Of a DNA stretch of 64,000 bases, positions 1 through 9,298 are shown piece after piece. The first letter of the stretch is position 1; each line of letters begins with the position of its first letter. The stretch is from Streptomyces resistomycificus (GTDB lineage: Bacteria > Actinomycetota > Actinomycetes > Streptomycetales > Streptomycetaceae). Location of the stretch: assembly GCF_001514265.1 (NCBI RefSeq), contig NZ_KQ948991.1, positions 62,001 through 126,000 on the forward strand, in the 5' to 3' direction. Under the pieces are notes generated by a model. The model saw only the letters and a program-made list of their open reading frames with translations, did not search any database and was not told where the DNA came from. Made by a program: the position numbers and the translations under genes.

Positions 1-1
1 C

Positions 2-841
2 GAGACCGGCGGCGAGGTCTGGACCCGCGAGACCGGCCTCGACGCCCTCGAACTGGGCGACGAGGCGGTGGTGGACGTCGCGGATTTCTCCCTGGCCGGC
101 CGCGCGATGCGCAATGTGCGCCAGATGGTCAAACGCATCGAGCGCGCCGGTTACGAGACCCGGGTACGGCGCGTCCGTGACCTCGGCGAGGCCGAGCTGG
201 AGCGCATCCGCCGCGCCGCCGAGGACTGGCGCGGCACCGACACCGAGCGCGGCTTCTCCATGGCCCTGGGCCGCATCGGCGACCCCGCCGACGGCGACTG
301 CCTCGTCGCCACCGCCCACAAGGCGGACGACCAGCCCGGCCCCTACGGCGACCTCAAGGCGATCCTGCACTTCGTGCCCTGGGGCACCGACGGCGTCTCC
401 CTGGACCTCATGCGGCGGGACCGTGCGGCGGACCCGGGCATGAACGAGCTGCTGATCGTGGCCGCACTGCAGGCGGCACCACGACTCGGCATCGAGCGCG
501 TCTCCCTCAACTTCGCCATGTTCCGCGCCGCCCTGGCCCGCGGCGAGAAGATCGGAGCCGGCCCGGTACTGCGCGCCTGGCGCGGACTGCTGGTCTTCCT
601 CTCCCGGTGGTTCCAGATCGAGTCCCTCTACAAGTTCAACGCTAAGTTCCAGCCCCGGTGGGAGCCCCGCTTCGTCGTCTACCGCGCGTCCGGAGACCTG
701 CCCCGTATCGGCTTCGCGGCCATGCAGGCGGAGGGCTTCGTCAACCTGGCGCTCCCTCTGCCGCGCTTCCTCAGCCGCCGTACGGTCGCCGCGCGCGCGT
801 GCGCCCACGCCGTCGCCGAACGGGACGTCCAGGCGGCGTGA
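2..841 (+). CDS. C-terminal part of a lysyl-phosphatidylglycerol synthase-like (DUF2156) protein, 5' truncated
   Basis: The frame is open from base 2, so the gene starts before the window and only about 279 C-terminal residues are seen. The sequence matches the GNAT-fold catalytic domain of MprF/LysX-type aminoacyl-phosphatidylglycerol synthases (DUF2156). Visible family hallmarks are the stretch from VDVADFSLAG to MRNVRQMVKRIERAG, the central W-R-x-x-x-x-E-RGFSMALGR segment, and the closing KFNAKFQPRWEPRFVVY block, which is characteristic of this domain. In this family the domain transfers Lys or Ala from charged tRNA to phosphatidylglycerol at the inner leaflet, reducing negative surface charge. 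Any N-terminal flippase segments would lie outside the window. It could instead act on another acceptor, since many actinobacterial DUF2156 proteins are uncharacterised. The internal ATG at 68 is not a credible start because homology continues upstream of it. Confidence 0.8.
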   Translation, partial: ETGGEVWTRETGLDALELGDEAVVDVADFSLAGRAMRNVRQMVKRIERAGYETRVRRVRDLGEAELERIRRAAEDWRGTDTERGFSMALGRIGDPADGDCLVATAHKADDQPGPYGDLKAILHFVPWGTDGVSLDLMRRDRAADPGMNELLIVAALQAAPRLGIERVSLNFAMFRAALARGEKIGAGPVLRAWRGLLVFLSRWFQIESLYKFNAKFQPRWEPRFVVYRASGDLPRIGFAAMQAEGFVNLALPLPRFLSRRTVAARACAHAVAERDVQAA

Positions 842-1051
842 CGCGGGGCGGCCTCCCGGCCGACCCGAACAGACCGAGCGGCCAGAAAGGCAGTCCCCAC
901 CCCCTCCGGCCCGGGGCTGCCGTTCTGCCGCGCCTGCCGGCGCCGTCCGCCGCCCTCCACCACACACACGGGCCCTCCACCACACACGGGCCCGCCCCGC
1001 CACGGCCGGGCCCCGGGCCCTGCGCCCGCCCGCGGGGCCTACGCTGAACGT

Positions 1052-2014
1052 ATGAGCAAGCAGAGCGGACGTGGACGCGTCGCAGGCCTTCCCGAATGGG
1101 GCCGCTGCGCGGTCATGGGAGTCGTGAACGTCACCCCCGATTCCTTCTCCGACGGCGGCCGCTTCTTCGACACGACAGCCGCGGTCAAGCACGGCCTCGA
1201 CCTGGTGACCGAGGGCGCCGACATGGTCGACGTCGGGGGCGAGTCCACCCGCCCCGGCGCCACCCGGGTCGACGAGGCCGAGGAGCTCAAGCGGGTCATC
1301 CCCGTCGTCCGCGGTCTCGCCTCCGAGGGCGTCACCGTCTCCGTCGACACCATGCGCGCCTCCGTGGCCGAACGGGCCCTCGCGGCCGGCGCCGCCCTGG
1401 TCAACGACGTCAGCGGCGGCCTCGCCGATCCCGCGATGATCCCGGCGGTGGCCTCCGCCGGCGCGCCCTTCGTCGTCATGCACTGGCGCGGCTTCCTGGA
1501 AGGCGGCAACGTCAGGGGCGTGTACGACGACGTCGTCACCGAAGTCGTCGACGAACTGCACGCGCGCGTGCAGGCCGTCCTGGCGGGCGGCGTCGCCCCC
1601 GACCGCATCGTCGTCGACCCCGGCCTCGGCTTCTCCAAGGACGCCGAACACGACCTCACCCTCCTCGCCCACCTGGACCGCCTCATCGGCCTCGGCCACC
1701 CCCTGCTCGTCGCCGCCTCCCGCAAGCGGTTCCTGGGCCGCGTCCTGGCCGGAGCGGAGGGCGCGCCCCCGCCCGCGCGCGAGCGCGACGCCGCGACCGC
1801 GGCCGTCTCCGCCCTCGCGGCGCACGCCGGCGCATGGGCGGTACGCGTCCACGAGGTGCGCGCCACGGCGGACGCCGTACGGGTCGCCCGCGCAGTCGAG
1901 GGCGCACGTGACACGGAGGAAGCGCGCGCGGCGGACAGCACGCCGGCCCTAGGCGGCGCACGCGCCACGAAGGGCGCGCAGGCCCCCGCGACCGGCGGCG
2001 AAGGAACCCTGTGA
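1052..2014 (+). CDS. folP: Dihydropteroate synthase
   Basis: Condenses p-aminobenzoate with 6-hydroxymethyl-7,8-dihydropterin diphosphate to give dihydropteroate, the sulfonamide-sensitive step of folate synthesis. The 320-residue product shows the classic motifs in order: MGVVNVTPDSFSDGG (about 22-36) for pterin and diphosphate, VDVGGESTRPGA (about 61-72) for pABA, the conserved NDVSGG strand, VVDPGLGFSKDAEHD (about 190) and SRKRFLG (about 225) containing the catalytic Lys. Residues after about 275 form an Ala/Arg/Thr-rich tail not needed for the TIM barrel. The ATG at 1052 places the first motif at the usual distance. The stop overlaps the next gene by 4 bp, so they are translationally coupled. 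folB and folK follow and folE lies convergent, so nearly the whole folate branch is clustered here. Confidence 0.96.
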   Translation: MSKQSGRGRVAGLPEWGRCAVMGVVNVTPDSFSDGGRFFDTTAAVKHGLDLVTEGADMVDVGGESTRPGATRVDEAEELKRVIPVVRGLASEGVTVSVDTMRASVAERALAAGAALVNDVSGGLADPAMIPAVASAGAPFVVMHWRGFLEGGNVRGVYDDVVTEVVDELHARVQAVLAGGVAPDRIVVDPGLGFSKDAEHDLTLLAHLDRLIGLGHPLLVAASRKRFLGRVLAGAEGAPPPARERDAATAAVSALAAHAGAWAVRVHEVRATADAVRVARAVEGARDTEEARAADSTPALGGARATKGAQAPATGGEGTL

Positions 2015-2514
2015 GCGCCCCGCACACCGACGTGGAAGAGGTCGAACTCGCCAACACCGCCTTCTACGAGGCCTTGGAGCGCGGCGACTTCGACGAGCTG
2101 ACGTCCCTCTGGCTCACCCCGGCCGACCTGGGCGTCGACGAGGAGTACCACGACCCGGCCGACACCGGAGTGGTCTCCTGCGTGCACCCCGGCTGGCCCG
2201 TACTGACCGGACGCGGCGAGGTCCTCAGGTCCTACGCCCTGATCATGGCCGGCACGGACTACATCCAGTTCTTCCTCACCGACGTGCACGTGTCCGTCAC
2301 CGGCGACACCGCCCTGGTGACCTGCACGGAGAACATCCTCAGTGGCGGCCCGGCCCCCGAGGGCGGAGAGGAACTCGGCCCGCTCGTCGGTCAACTGGTC
2401 GTCGCCACCAACGTCTTCCGCCGCACCCCCGACGGCTGGAAGCTCTGGGCCCACCACGGGTCCCCGGTTCTGGCCGAAAACGACGAGGACGAGGACGACG
2501 AGACTCCCGCGTGA
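2011..2514 (+). CDS. NTF2/SnoaL-like fold protein of the folate cluster
   Basis: A 167-residue protein whose GTG start overlaps the folP stop. It has the NTF2-like cone-fold pattern: an N-terminal helix with NTAFYEALERGDFDEL, a W-x-x-P segment, the turn HPGWPVLTGRGEVLRSYALIM, and a terminal strand pair ending TPDGWKLWAHHGSP. This resembles the SnoaL_3 / DUF4440-type subgroup often called a nuclear transport factor 2 family protein. A very acidic tail (ENDEDEDDE) follows. Conserved His and Trp residues could line a pocket, but substrate or partner is unknown. Coupling to folP suggests a role in folate metabolism, which is inference only. Confidence 0.8.
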   Translation: MSAPHTDVEEVELANTAFYEALERGDFDELTSLWLTPADLGVDEEYHDPADTGVVSCVHPGWPVLTGRGEVLRSYALIMAGTDYIQFFLTDVHVSVTGDTALVTCTENILSGGPAPEGGEELGPLVGQLVVATNVFRRTPDGWKLWAHHGSPVLAENDEDEDDETPA

Positions 2515-2810
2515 GCGGGTAGGCGCCCACCAAGGCGGGCGGTACCCGGGATTCCGGCAAATCCCCCAGGACCGCCCGCAGGGACCAAGAAGTGGTTGGA
2601 ATCACGAACCCGTGGGTAGGGGCGGCTACCAGCCCGCGAGCCGCCGGGTTCCCCAGGGGAAACACAAAGTGAAACCTCTGACCCCGGCTCGGACCCGCGC
2701 CCCCCGTGGCCAGGTCCTGTCAGTGCTCGCAGGTAGATTCGTTTGAGGCCGGTGTGCCGCCCGCACACGGCAGGAACCGGCCGTGACCGACGATTGCAGG
2801 AGTGATTCGC

Positions 2811-3170
2811 GTGGATCGTGTCGCGCTGCGCGGCCTGAAGGCCCGTGGGTACCACGGGGTGTTCCCCAGGGAGCGCCAGGAGGGCCAGACCTTCATCGTG
2901 GACCTCGTCCTGGGCCTGGACACCCGTCCGGCCGCGGCCGGCGACGACCTGGCGAAGACCGTGCACTACGGCATCGTGGCGGAGGAGGTCGTGGCCGTCG
3001 TCGAGGGCGAGCCCGTCAACCTCATCGAGACGCTCGCCGAACGCATCTCCCAGGCCTGCCTGAAGCACGAAGAGGTCCAGGAGGTCGAGGTCCGCGTCCA
3101 CAAGCCGGACGCGCCGATCACCGTGCCCTTCGACGACGTGACCGTCACCATCACCCGGAGCCGAGTATGA
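2811..3170 (+). CDS. folB: Dihydroneopterin aldolase
   Basis: Converts 7,8-dihydroneopterin to 6-hydroxymethyl-7,8-dihydropterin plus glycolaldehyde. I chose the GTG at 2811 (protein beginning MDRVALRGLKARGYHGVF), because an AGGAG lies at 2798-2802, 8 nt upstream. The GTG at 2802 overlaps that ribosome site. The 119-residue product is full length. It shows the opening L-x-x-x-x-x-G-x-H/Y-G-V motif, V-x-Y-x-x-V, the N-LIETLAERI segment with the invariant Glu, and the terminal V-x-K-P-x-API strand, which carries the conserved Lys. The stop overlaps the folK ATG by 4 bp. A gap of about 300 bp separates it from the gene upstream, so it may have its own promoter. Confidence 0.95.
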   Translation: MDRVALRGLKARGYHGVFPRERQEGQTFIVDLVLGLDTRPAAAGDDLAKTVHYGIVAEEVVAVVEGEPVNLIETLAERISQACLKHEEVQEVEVRVHKPDAPITVPFDDVTVTITRSRV

Positions 3171-3778
3171 CCGCGTTCTTCACCGAGGGGCAGAGTGACC
3201 CGACCGTACAGCCGGTACCCGCCTCCGTCGTCGAGAAGGTCGACGCCGCCGACACCACCCTGCACAACCCGAAACGGGCCGTGATCTCCCTCGGCTCCAA
3301 CCTGGGCAACCGCCTGGAGACCCTGCAGGGCGCCATCGACGCCCTGGAGGACACTCCCGGCGTCCGCGTCAAGGCCGTGTCCCCCGTGTACGAGACGGAG
3401 CCGTGGGGCGTCGAGCCCGGCAGCCAGCCGTCGTACTTCAACGCGGTCGTGGTCCTCAAGACGACCCTGCCCCCGTCCTCCCTCCTGGAGCGGGCGCACG
3501 CGGTCGAGGAGGCCTTCCACCGCGTTCGCGACGAGCGCTGGGGCGCCCGCACCCTCGACGTCGACATCGTGGCCTACGCCGACGTGGTCACCGACGATCC
3601 GCACCTCACCCTCCCCCACCCGCGCGCCCACGAACGCGCGTTCGTGCTCGCCCCCTGGCACGACGTGGAGCCCGAGGCGCAGCTGCCCGGGCGGGGCCCG
3701 GTCGGCGTCCTCCTCGACACTCTCAGCCGCGACGGCGTGGAACCCCGCAAGGACCTGGAACTCCGGCTGCCCGAATAG
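3167..3778 (+). CDS. folK: 2-amino-4-hydroxy-6-hydroxymethyldihydropteridine diphosphokinase
   Basis: HPPK transfers diphosphate from ATP to 6-hydroxymethyl-7,8-dihydropterin, giving the FolP substrate. Motifs seen are AVISLGSNLGNR (about 37-48), SPVYETEPWG (about 71-80), FNAVV, RWGARTLDVDIV with the Mg-binding D-x-D (about 126-136), and LPHPRAHERAFVLAPW. The first roughly 35 residues are a non-conserved N-terminal extension with no counterpart in E. coli FolK. The ATG at 3167 overlaps the folB stop (ATGA), so coupling supports this start even though shorter starts would keep the domain. Length is 203 residues. Confidence 0.95.
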   Translation: MTAFFTEGQSDPTVQPVPASVVEKVDAADTTLHNPKRAVISLGSNLGNRLETLQGAIDALEDTPGVRVKAVSPVYETEPWGVEPGSQPSYFNAVVVLKTTLPPSSLLERAHAVEEAFHRVRDERWGARTLDVDIVAYADVVTDDPHLTLPHPRAHERAFVLAPWHDVEPEAQLPGRGPVGVLLDTLSRDGVEPRKDLELRLPE

Positions 3779-3917
3779 CCGTTAAGGTCAAGACGACCCC
3801 GGGACGGCCGGAAGGCACCGCCCGCCCAGGTCCCGGGGCGGCCGGACGGGACCGCCTGACCGGACGCGTCATCACGACCACCGTCCAAGACCACGGCCGG
3901 GGAGCTGAAGGGACACC

Positions 3918-4406
3918 GTGAGAGAGCTGCGCATCAGGCTGCTGGTCGGCGTATTCGCCGTCGCTGGGATCCTGTCCTGGGCGGGCGCCCGCCTCTGGAA
4001 CTCGGTCGGGACCCTCCCCAGCGTCCCCCTGGCCGCCCCGATCGTCCTCGCCCTGATCGCCGTGGTCCTGCTGTCCACGGCGCTCTCCATCCGCGCCCGG
4101 CTCAAGGCCCAGCGTGAGCGCCGCCCGGAGGCCAAGGGTGTCGATCCGCTGATGGCGGCCCGCGCGGTCGTCTTCGGCCAGGCCAGCGCCCTGGTCGCCG
4201 CCCTCGTCTCCGGTATGTACGGCGGCACCGGCGTCTTCCTGCTGGAGTTCCTCGACATCCCCGCCCGCCGCGACCAGGCCATCTACGCCGGCTTCTCGGT
4301 CCTCGCGGGCATCGCCGTCATAGCGGCCGCCATCTTCCTGGAGCGCGTCTGCAAGCTCCCGGAGGACGACGACGACCACAACACGGGGGCGGCTTCGGCA
4401 GCCTGA
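3918..4406 (+). CDS. DUF3180 membrane protein
   Basis: A 162-residue integral membrane protein of the actinobacterial DUF3180 family, which characteristically follows folK. It has four hydrophobic segments, roughly residues 8-26, 36-56, 86-108 and 118-140. A cytoplasmic loop rich in Arg and Lys lies between the second and third, containing the family stretch GVDPLMAARAVVFGQASA. The GTG at 3918 is preceded by a purine-rich GAAGGGAC. Function is unknown. It ends convergently with folE, 49 bp away. Confidence 0.85.
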   Translation: MRELRIRLLVGVFAVAGILSWAGARLWNSVGTLPSVPLAAPIVLALIAVVLLSTALSIRARLKAQRERRPEAKGVDPLMAARAVVFGQASALVAALVSGMYGGTGVFLLEFLDIPARRDQAIYAGFSVLAGIAVIAAAIFLERVCKLPEDDDDHNTGAASAA

Positions 4407-4455
4407 GCCGCCGGCCTCTCGGCGGGCCGGCTCGGAGGGCCGGTCAGCGGGCCGG

Positions 4456-5061
4456 TCAGCGGGCCATGATGAGGCTCATCGCCTCGTTCCGGCTCGTCGC
4501 GTCCCGCAGCTGCCCGCGCACCGCCGAGGTGATGGTCTTGGCGCCGGGCTTGCGGATGCCCCGCATCGACATGCACATGTGCTCGCACTCGATCACGACG
4601 ATGACGCCGCGCGGTTCGAGGATCTCCATCAGGGAGTCCGCGATCTGCGTGGTGAGTCGTTCCTGCACCTGCGGGCGCCGCGCATAGACGTCCACGAGGC
4701 GGGCCAGCTTGGACAGGCCGGTGATCTTGCCGCTGGTCGCGGGGATGTACCCGACGTGGGCCACCCCCCGAAACGGGACGAGATGATGCTCACAGGTCGA
4801 GTACACCTCGATGTCCTTCACGAGCACCATCTCGTCGTGACCGAGGTCGAACGTCGTCATCAGTACGTCCTCGGGCTTCTGCCACAGCCCCGCGAATATC
4901 TCCCGGTACGCCCGCGCCACCCGTGCCGGCGTCTCCCTGAGGCCCTCGCGGTCCGGATCCTCGCCGACCGCGATCAGGAGTTCCCGGACGGCGTTCTCAG
5001 CCCGCTTCTCGTCGAACTCGCCGACGGAGCCCACGCCGTCCAGTGTCACGGGGTCGGTCAT
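4456..5061 (-). CDS. folE: GTP cyclohydrolase I
   Basis: First committed step of pterin/folate synthesis: GTP to 7,8-dihydroneopterin triphosphate and formate. The 201-residue protein has the zinc site Cys90 and His93 in [10 protein letters not shown] plus the distal Cys in [12 protein letters not shown] (about 161). It also has the substrate segment [23 protein letters not shown] and the ATKTITSA-type ending (here [14 protein letters not shown]). The ATG at 5061 is followed by about 15 non-conserved residues before the core. It is the last gene of the ftsH-side minus-strand run, but a strong hairpin between ftsH and folE suggests folE is largely transcribed from its own promoter. Confidence 0.96.
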   Translation of the reverse strand: MTDPVTLDGVGSVGEFDEKRAENAVRELLIAVGEDPDREGLRETPARVARAYREIFAGLWQKPEDVLMTTFDLGHDEMVLVKDIEVYSTCEHHLVPFRGVAHVGYIPATSGKITGLSKLARLVDVYARRPQVQERLTTQIADSLMEILEPRGVIVVIECEHMCMSMRGIRKPGAKTITSAVRGQLRDATSRNEAMSLIMAR

Positions 5062-5122
5062 CTGGTGCCTCGTTCCTGTGCCCGTCGCGTGGGGGCCACG
5101 CGCCTGATCTGCGGACGTACAA

Positions 5123-5162
5123 ATGCCGCGCCCCCCAGGCTAGAACCTGGGGGGCGCGGCAT
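5123..5162 (-). terminator. Strong hairpin terminator downstream of ftsH
   Basis: A perfect 17-bp stem (arms 5123-5139 and 5146-5162) closes a 6-nt loop. On the minus strand it is followed by ATTTGTAC. It lies 47 bp after the ftsH stop and 61 bp before the folE start, so it should end ftsH transcripts. Confidence 0.8.
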
Positions 5163-5209
5163 CCATTCCGGGCCCGGTGAGCTCACCGAGGTCCGAGGAG
5201 TCCGGTGAG

Positions 5210-7249
5210 TCAGCTCTCCGGGCGCTCCTCGGGGACGGGCTCGACCGCCGGGGCGGGATCCGCCGCGGTGGACTTCGCGGTGGAGATCGCCGGCGTCGCG
5301 CCGTTGGCGCCGTTCGTCAGTGCGAGCTCCTTGGGGGAGAGCACCGGCGGACGGGTCGAAGGCGTACGGCGGGAGGAGCCGGTCCACGCGGGCCGGGGCG
5401 GGCGCTTGACGATGGGGGCGAAGATCTCGGCGATCTCCTCCTTGCCCAGCGTCTCCCTCTCCAGCAGCTGGAGGACCAGGTTGTCGAGGACGTCGCGGTT
5501 CTCGACCAGGATCTCCCAGGCCTCGTTGTGCGCGTTCTCGATGAGCTTCTTGACCTCTTCGTCGACCAGCGCGGCGACCTCTTCCGAGTAGTCGCGCTGG
5601 TGGGCCATCTCACGTCCGAGGAACGGCTCGGTGTTGTCGCCACCGAACTTGATGGCGCCGAGACGCTCGGTCATGCCGTACTGCGTGACCATCGCGCGGG
5701 CCGTTGCCGTGGCCTTCTCGATGTCGTTCGCGGCACCCGTGGTCGGGTCGTGGAAGACCAGCTCCTCGGCCGCGCGGCCGCCCAGCATGTAGGCCAGCTG
5801 GTCCAGCATCTCGTTGCGCGTGGTCGAGTACTTGTCCTCGTCCGGCAGGACCATCGTGTAGCCCAGAGCACGGCCTCTCGAGAGGATCGTGATCTTGTGG
5901 ACCGGGTCGGAGTTCGGGGAGGCCGCCGCGACCAGGGCGTGGCCGCCCTCGTGGTACGCGGTGATCTTCTTTTCCTTGTCCGACATGATCCGGGTCCGCT
6001 TCTGCGGGCCCGCCACCACACGGTCGATGGCCTCGTCCAGCGAGTGGTTGTCGATGAGCTTCTTGTCGCTGCGCGCCGTCAGGAGCGCCGCTTCGTTCAG
6101 CACGTTCGACAGGTCCGCGCCGGTGAAGCCGGGGGTGCGGCGGGCGACGGCCGAGAGGTCGACGTCCGGAGCGACCGGCTTGCCCTTCTGGTGAACCTTG
6201 AGGATCTCCAGCCGGCCCTGCATGTCCGGGCGGTCGACCGCGATCTGGCGGTCGAAGCGGCCGGGACGCAGCAGCGCCGGGTCGAGGATGTCGGGCCGGT
6301 TCGTCGCGGCGATGAGGATCACGCCGCCCTTGACGTCGAAGCCGTCCATCTCGACGAGGAGCTGGTTCAGGGTCTGCTCGCGCTCGTCGTGACCACCGCC
6401 GAGGCCGGCGCCGCGGTGGCGGCCGACCGCGTCGATCTCGTCGACGAAGACGATCGCCGGGGCGTTCGCCTTGGCCTGCTCGAACAGGTCACGGACTCGG
6501 GAGGCACCGACACCGACGAACATCTCGACGAAGTCGGAACCGGAGATCGAGTAGAACGGCACGCCGGCCTCGCCCGCCACGGCACGCGCGAGCAGGGTCT
6601 TGCCGGTGCCGGGAGGGCCGTACAGCAGTACGCCCTTGGGGATCTTCGCCCCGACGGCCTGGAACTTCGCCGGTTCCTGCAGGAACTCCTTGATCTCGTG
6701 GAGCTCCTCGACGGCCTCGTCCGAGCCCGCGACGTCCGAGAACGTCGTCTTCGGGGTGTCCTTGGTGATGAGTTTCGCCTTGGACTTCCCGAAATTCATG
6801 ACCCGGGAGCCGCCACCCTGCATCTGATTCATCAGGAACAGGAAAACGACCACGATGAGGACGAAGGGGAGCAGGGAGAGCAGGATCCCGACGAAGGCGT
6901 TCTGCTTCGTCGGCGAGACGGTGTAGCCGTCCGGGATCTGCTTGTCCTGGTACTTGGTCTGCAGCGTGCCGGCGATGGTCACGCCCTGGTCGCCGATGTA
7001 GCTCGCCTGGATCTTCGAGCTGCCCTCGACCTTTTCGCCGTCCTTGAGCTCGACCTTGATGGTCGACTCGTCGCCGGTGGTCAGCTTGGCCGACTCGACC
7101 TTGTTGTCATTGATCGCCTGGATCACCTGGCCGGTGTCCACCGTCTTGTAGCCACCGGACGAGCCGACGACCTGCATCAACACGACCACGGCAAGGACGG
7201 CCAGCACGATCCACATGACCGGCCCACGGAAGTATCGCTTCACGTCCAT
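5210..7249 (-). CDS. ftsH: ATP-dependent zinc metalloprotease FtsH
   Basis: Membrane-anchored AAA+ protease that extracts and degrades membrane and cytosolic proteins. From the chosen ATG the product is 679 residues. TM1 is about 10-28, then an extracytoplasmic domain of about 90 residues and TM2 at about 120-140. Walker A GPPGTGKT is at 211-218, Walker B with VDEID at about 269-273, the SRH arginine region [18 protein letters not shown] at about 317-334, and the zinc site HEGGH at 433-437. The C-terminus is low complexity, rich in Pro, Ala and Thr. I place the start at 7249 ([10 protein letters not shown]), where homology to FtsH begins. The frame stays open to 7372, but those 41 extra codons look non-coding and would precede TM1 unusually. 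Hairpin 5123-5162 follows. No start-proximal ribosome site is strong. Confidence 0.95.
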   Translation of the reverse strand: MDVKRYFRGPVMWIVLAVLAVVVLMQVVGSSGGYKTVDTGQVIQAINDNKVESAKLTTGDESTIKVELKDGEKVEGSSKIQASYIGDQGVTIAGTLQTKYQDKQIPDGYTVSPTKQNAFVGILLSLLPFVLIVVVFLFLMNQMQGGGSRVMNFGKSKAKLITKDTPKTTFSDVAGSDEAVEELHEIKEFLQEPAKFQAVGAKIPKGVLLYGPPGTGKTLLARAVAGEAGVPFYSISGSDFVEMFVGVGASRVRDLFEQAKANAPAIVFVDEIDAVGRHRGAGLGGGHDEREQTLNQLLVEMDGFDVKGGVILIAATNRPDILDPALLRPGRFDRQIAVDRPDMQGRLEILKVHQKGKPVAPDVDLSAVARRTPGFTGADLSNVLNEAALLTARSDKKLIDNHSLDEAIDRVVAGPQKRTRIMSDKEKKITAYHEGGHALVAAASPNSDPVHKITILSRGRALGYTMVLPDEDKYSTTRNEMLDQLAYMLGGRAAEELVFHDPTTGAANDIEKATATARAMVTQYGMTERLGAIKFGGDNTEPFLGREMAHQRDYSEEVAALVDEEVKKLIENAHNEAWEILVENRDVLDNLVLQLLERETLGKEEIAEIFAPIVKRPPRPAWTGSSRRTPSTRPPVLSPKELALTNGANGATPAISTAKSTAADPAPAVEPVPEERPES

Positions 7250-7434
7250 CCATACGGAGCGGTGCCGCCCCGTCCCTCCTGCCATAGTGAGTTTGATAAA
7301 GACAGTTCTTCTGACGGTACCCCAGCATTGTGGACCGAAGCCGCACTGGACGGCTGGCGTACCCGTCTGCATGCTCCAACGGCGGGAAACCCGCTGGGGT
7401 TCCCGATCGTCTTACAGGGCTTGGGCCGTGTGGC

Positions 7435-8013
7435 TCAGCCGCCGTAGACGTGAGGCGCGAGCGTACCGACGAACGGGAGATTGCGGTACTTCTCGGCGTA
7501 GTCGAGGCCGTAACCGACGACGAACTCGTTGGGAATGTCGAAACCGACCCACTCGACGTCGATGGCGACCTTGGCCGCGTCCGGCTTGCGCAGCAGCGTG
7601 CACACCTTCAGCGACTCCGGCTCGCGCGAGCCGAGGTTGGACAGCAGCCAGGACAGTGTCAGGCCGGAGTCGATGATGTCCTCGACGATCAGGACGTGCT
7701 TGCCCTTGATGTCCGTGTCGAGGTCCTTGAGGATCCGCACCACGCCGGAGGACTGGGTGCCCGCGCCGTACGACGACACGGCCATCCAGTCCATGGTGAC
7801 GGGGGTGGACAGCGCCCGGGCGAGGTCGGCCATGACCATCACCGCGCCCTTGAGGACGCCGACGATGAGCAGGTCCTTGCCCGCGTACTCCGCGTCGATC
7901 TTCGCGGCCAGCTCGACCAGCTTCGCGTCGATCTCTTCCTTGGTGATGAGCACCTCTTTGAGGTCGGTGCCCATGTCTTTCGCGTCCACCCGCATCACTT
8001 TCGGTCGTCCCAC
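7435..8013 (-). CDS. hpt: Hypoxanthine phosphoribosyltransferase
   Basis: Purine salvage enzyme joining hypoxanthine or guanine to PRPP. The 192-residue protein has the family signature: [14 protein letters not shown] (PPi loop, about 52-65), the flexible loop around [14 protein letters not shown], the PRPP motif [13 protein letters not shown] (about 107-119), and the base-binding end KKPDA-like RKPDAAKV plus [18 protein letters not shown]. The GTG at 8013 has a GGGGAGGGGAG element about 7 nt upstream. The ATG 18 bp further in (MRVDAKDMG) is the alternative. It follows tilS by 34 bp and precedes ftsH, the common tilS-hpt-ftsH order of Gram-positive bacteria. Confidence 0.95.
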   Translation of the reverse strand: MGRPKVMRVDAKDMGTDLKEVLITKEEIDAKLVELAAKIDAEYAGKDLLIVGVLKGAVMVMADLARALSTPVTMDWMAVSSYGAGTQSSGVVRILKDLDTDIKGKHVLIVEDIIDSGLTLSWLLSNLGSREPESLKVCTLLRKPDAAKVAIDVEWVGFDIPNEFVVGYGLDYAEKYRNLPFVGTLAPHVYGG

Positions 8014-8047
8014 CGGCCGCTCTCCCCTCCCCGCGGGGAGGTGGGAT

Positions 8048-9106
8048 TCAGCCTTGCCGAATCACCAGTCTGCCACCCTGCCGCTGGGCGACGACTCTGC
8101 CCGGGAGATTGATGACTCCCTGACCGCGCCAGCCGGTGATCAGCCGGTCGACTTCCTCGATGTGGCGGGCGAACAGCGAACCCGCGGGCGCGCCGGCCTC
8201 GATGGCGGCGCGGCGCAGGATCCGACGGCGCACGGCGGGCGGCAGGGCGTAGAGCTTGGCGCACTCGAGCAGTCCGGCGGAGTCCCGCACGGCGGCCTCG
8301 GCCTGGCGGGCCCAGGTGTCGAGGGCGTCGGCGTCGTCGCGGGAGAGCTGGGCCGTACGGGCGAGTGCCTCCACGACTCCCTTGCCGAGCGCCTTCTCCA
8401 GGGCGGGCAGTCCCTCGTGCCGCAGTCGGGAGCGCGTGTACGCCGGGTCGGCGTTGTGCGGGTCGTCCCAGACGGGCAGGGCCTGGACCATGCAGGCCTT
8501 GCGTGCGGTCTGCCGGTCGAGCTGGAGGAAGGGGCGGCGGTAACGGCCGGCGGCCCCCGAGACCGCGGCCATTCCGGACAGGGAACGGATACCGGAGCCG
8601 CGGGCGAGGCCCAGCAGGACGGTTTCGGCCTGGTCGTCGCGGGTGTGGCCGAGCAGGACGGCCTCGGCACCGTGGCGGACGGCCGCGGCGTCGAGGGCGG
8701 CGTAGCGGGCGTCGCGGGCGGCCGCTTCGGGTCCGCCTTCGCGGCCTACGGTCACCGCGGTGGCCTCGACCGGGTCGAGGCCGAGCTCACGCATGCGCAG
8801 CACGACTTCGTCGGCGCGCAGGTCGGAGCCGGGCTGCAGCCCGTGGTCCACCGTGATGCCGCCGGCCCGGATGCCGAGCTTGGGGGCTTCGAAGGCGAGG
8901 GCGGAGGCGAGGGCCATGGAGTCGGCGCCGCCGGAGCATGCCACGAGCACGAGCGGCGACGGAGGGCGCTCGTGCGGGTTCTGCTCCCAGCTTCCGAGGC
9001 CACCGGGGCGGTCGGAGCTGTCGGGGGTGGGCTGGTCGTTGAGGATGTCGTGGAGGACGCGGCGGACCGCCAGGCGTATCGCCGCGACCGCAGGATGGGG
9101 ACCCAT
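8048..9106 (-). CDS. tilS: tRNA(Ile)-lysidine synthetase
   Basis: Modifies C34 of tRNA-Ile(CAU) to lysidine using ATP and lysine, changing the codon read from AUG to AUA. The PP-loop CSGGADS lies at residues 57-63, followed by [10 protein letters not shown], the [11 protein letters not shown] helix and [29 protein letters not shown], all hallmarks of TilS_N. The substrate segment [13 protein letters not shown] and [13 protein letters not shown] follow. The 352-residue length fits the short actinobacterial form with a reduced C-terminal domain. An insertion of about 20 residues (31-50, Pro/Gly/Asn-rich) before the PP-loop is typical of Streptomyces. Confidence 0.95.
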   Translation of the reverse strand: MGPHPAVAAIRLAVRRVLHDILNDQPTPDSSDRPGGLGSWEQNPHERPPSPLVLVACSGGADSMALASALAFEAPKLGIRAGGITVDHGLQPGSDLRADEVVLRMRELGLDPVEATAVTVGREGGPEAAARDARYAALDAAAVRHGAEAVLLGHTRDDQAETVLLGLARGSGIRSLSGMAAVSGAAGRYRRPFLQLDRQTARKACMVQALPVWDDPHNADPAYTRSRLRHEGLPALEKALGKGVVEALARTAQLSRDDADALDTWARQAEAAVRDSAGLLECAKLYALPPAVRRRILRRAAIEAGAPAGSLFARHIEEVDRLITGWRGQGVINLPGRVVAQRQGGRLVIRQG

Positions 9107-9298
9107 GTCCGGTTCCCTTCATGAAATTGTCGGGGGGTGAGCCCGAGCTCGGTCACTCAGAGTGTGTAGATGGTGACAGAACCGGGCCGTTCCCCGAGCA
9201 TTGCACGCCTACCCATGCCTCACGGTCCCTCGGACGGGTGATTGGAGGGGCGTTCTCCTGCCGTCGGCCGGATTCGTTTCACGACCTCCGCGCACGGA

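Noticed and set aside
1039..2457. A 472-codon minus frame over folP
   Set aside because: Antisense to the clear dihydropteroate synthase and NTF2-like genes; low-complexity sequence.
7383..7405. Hairpin CGGGAA...TTCCCG after hpt as a terminator
   Set aside because: Only a 6-bp outer stem with a broken inner stem and no T-run; too weak to list as a feature.
5177..7447. A 756-codon + strand open frame across ftsH
   Set aside because: It is the antisense shadow of ftsH, with Asp/Val/Arg-rich nonsense composition typical of GC-rich shadows.
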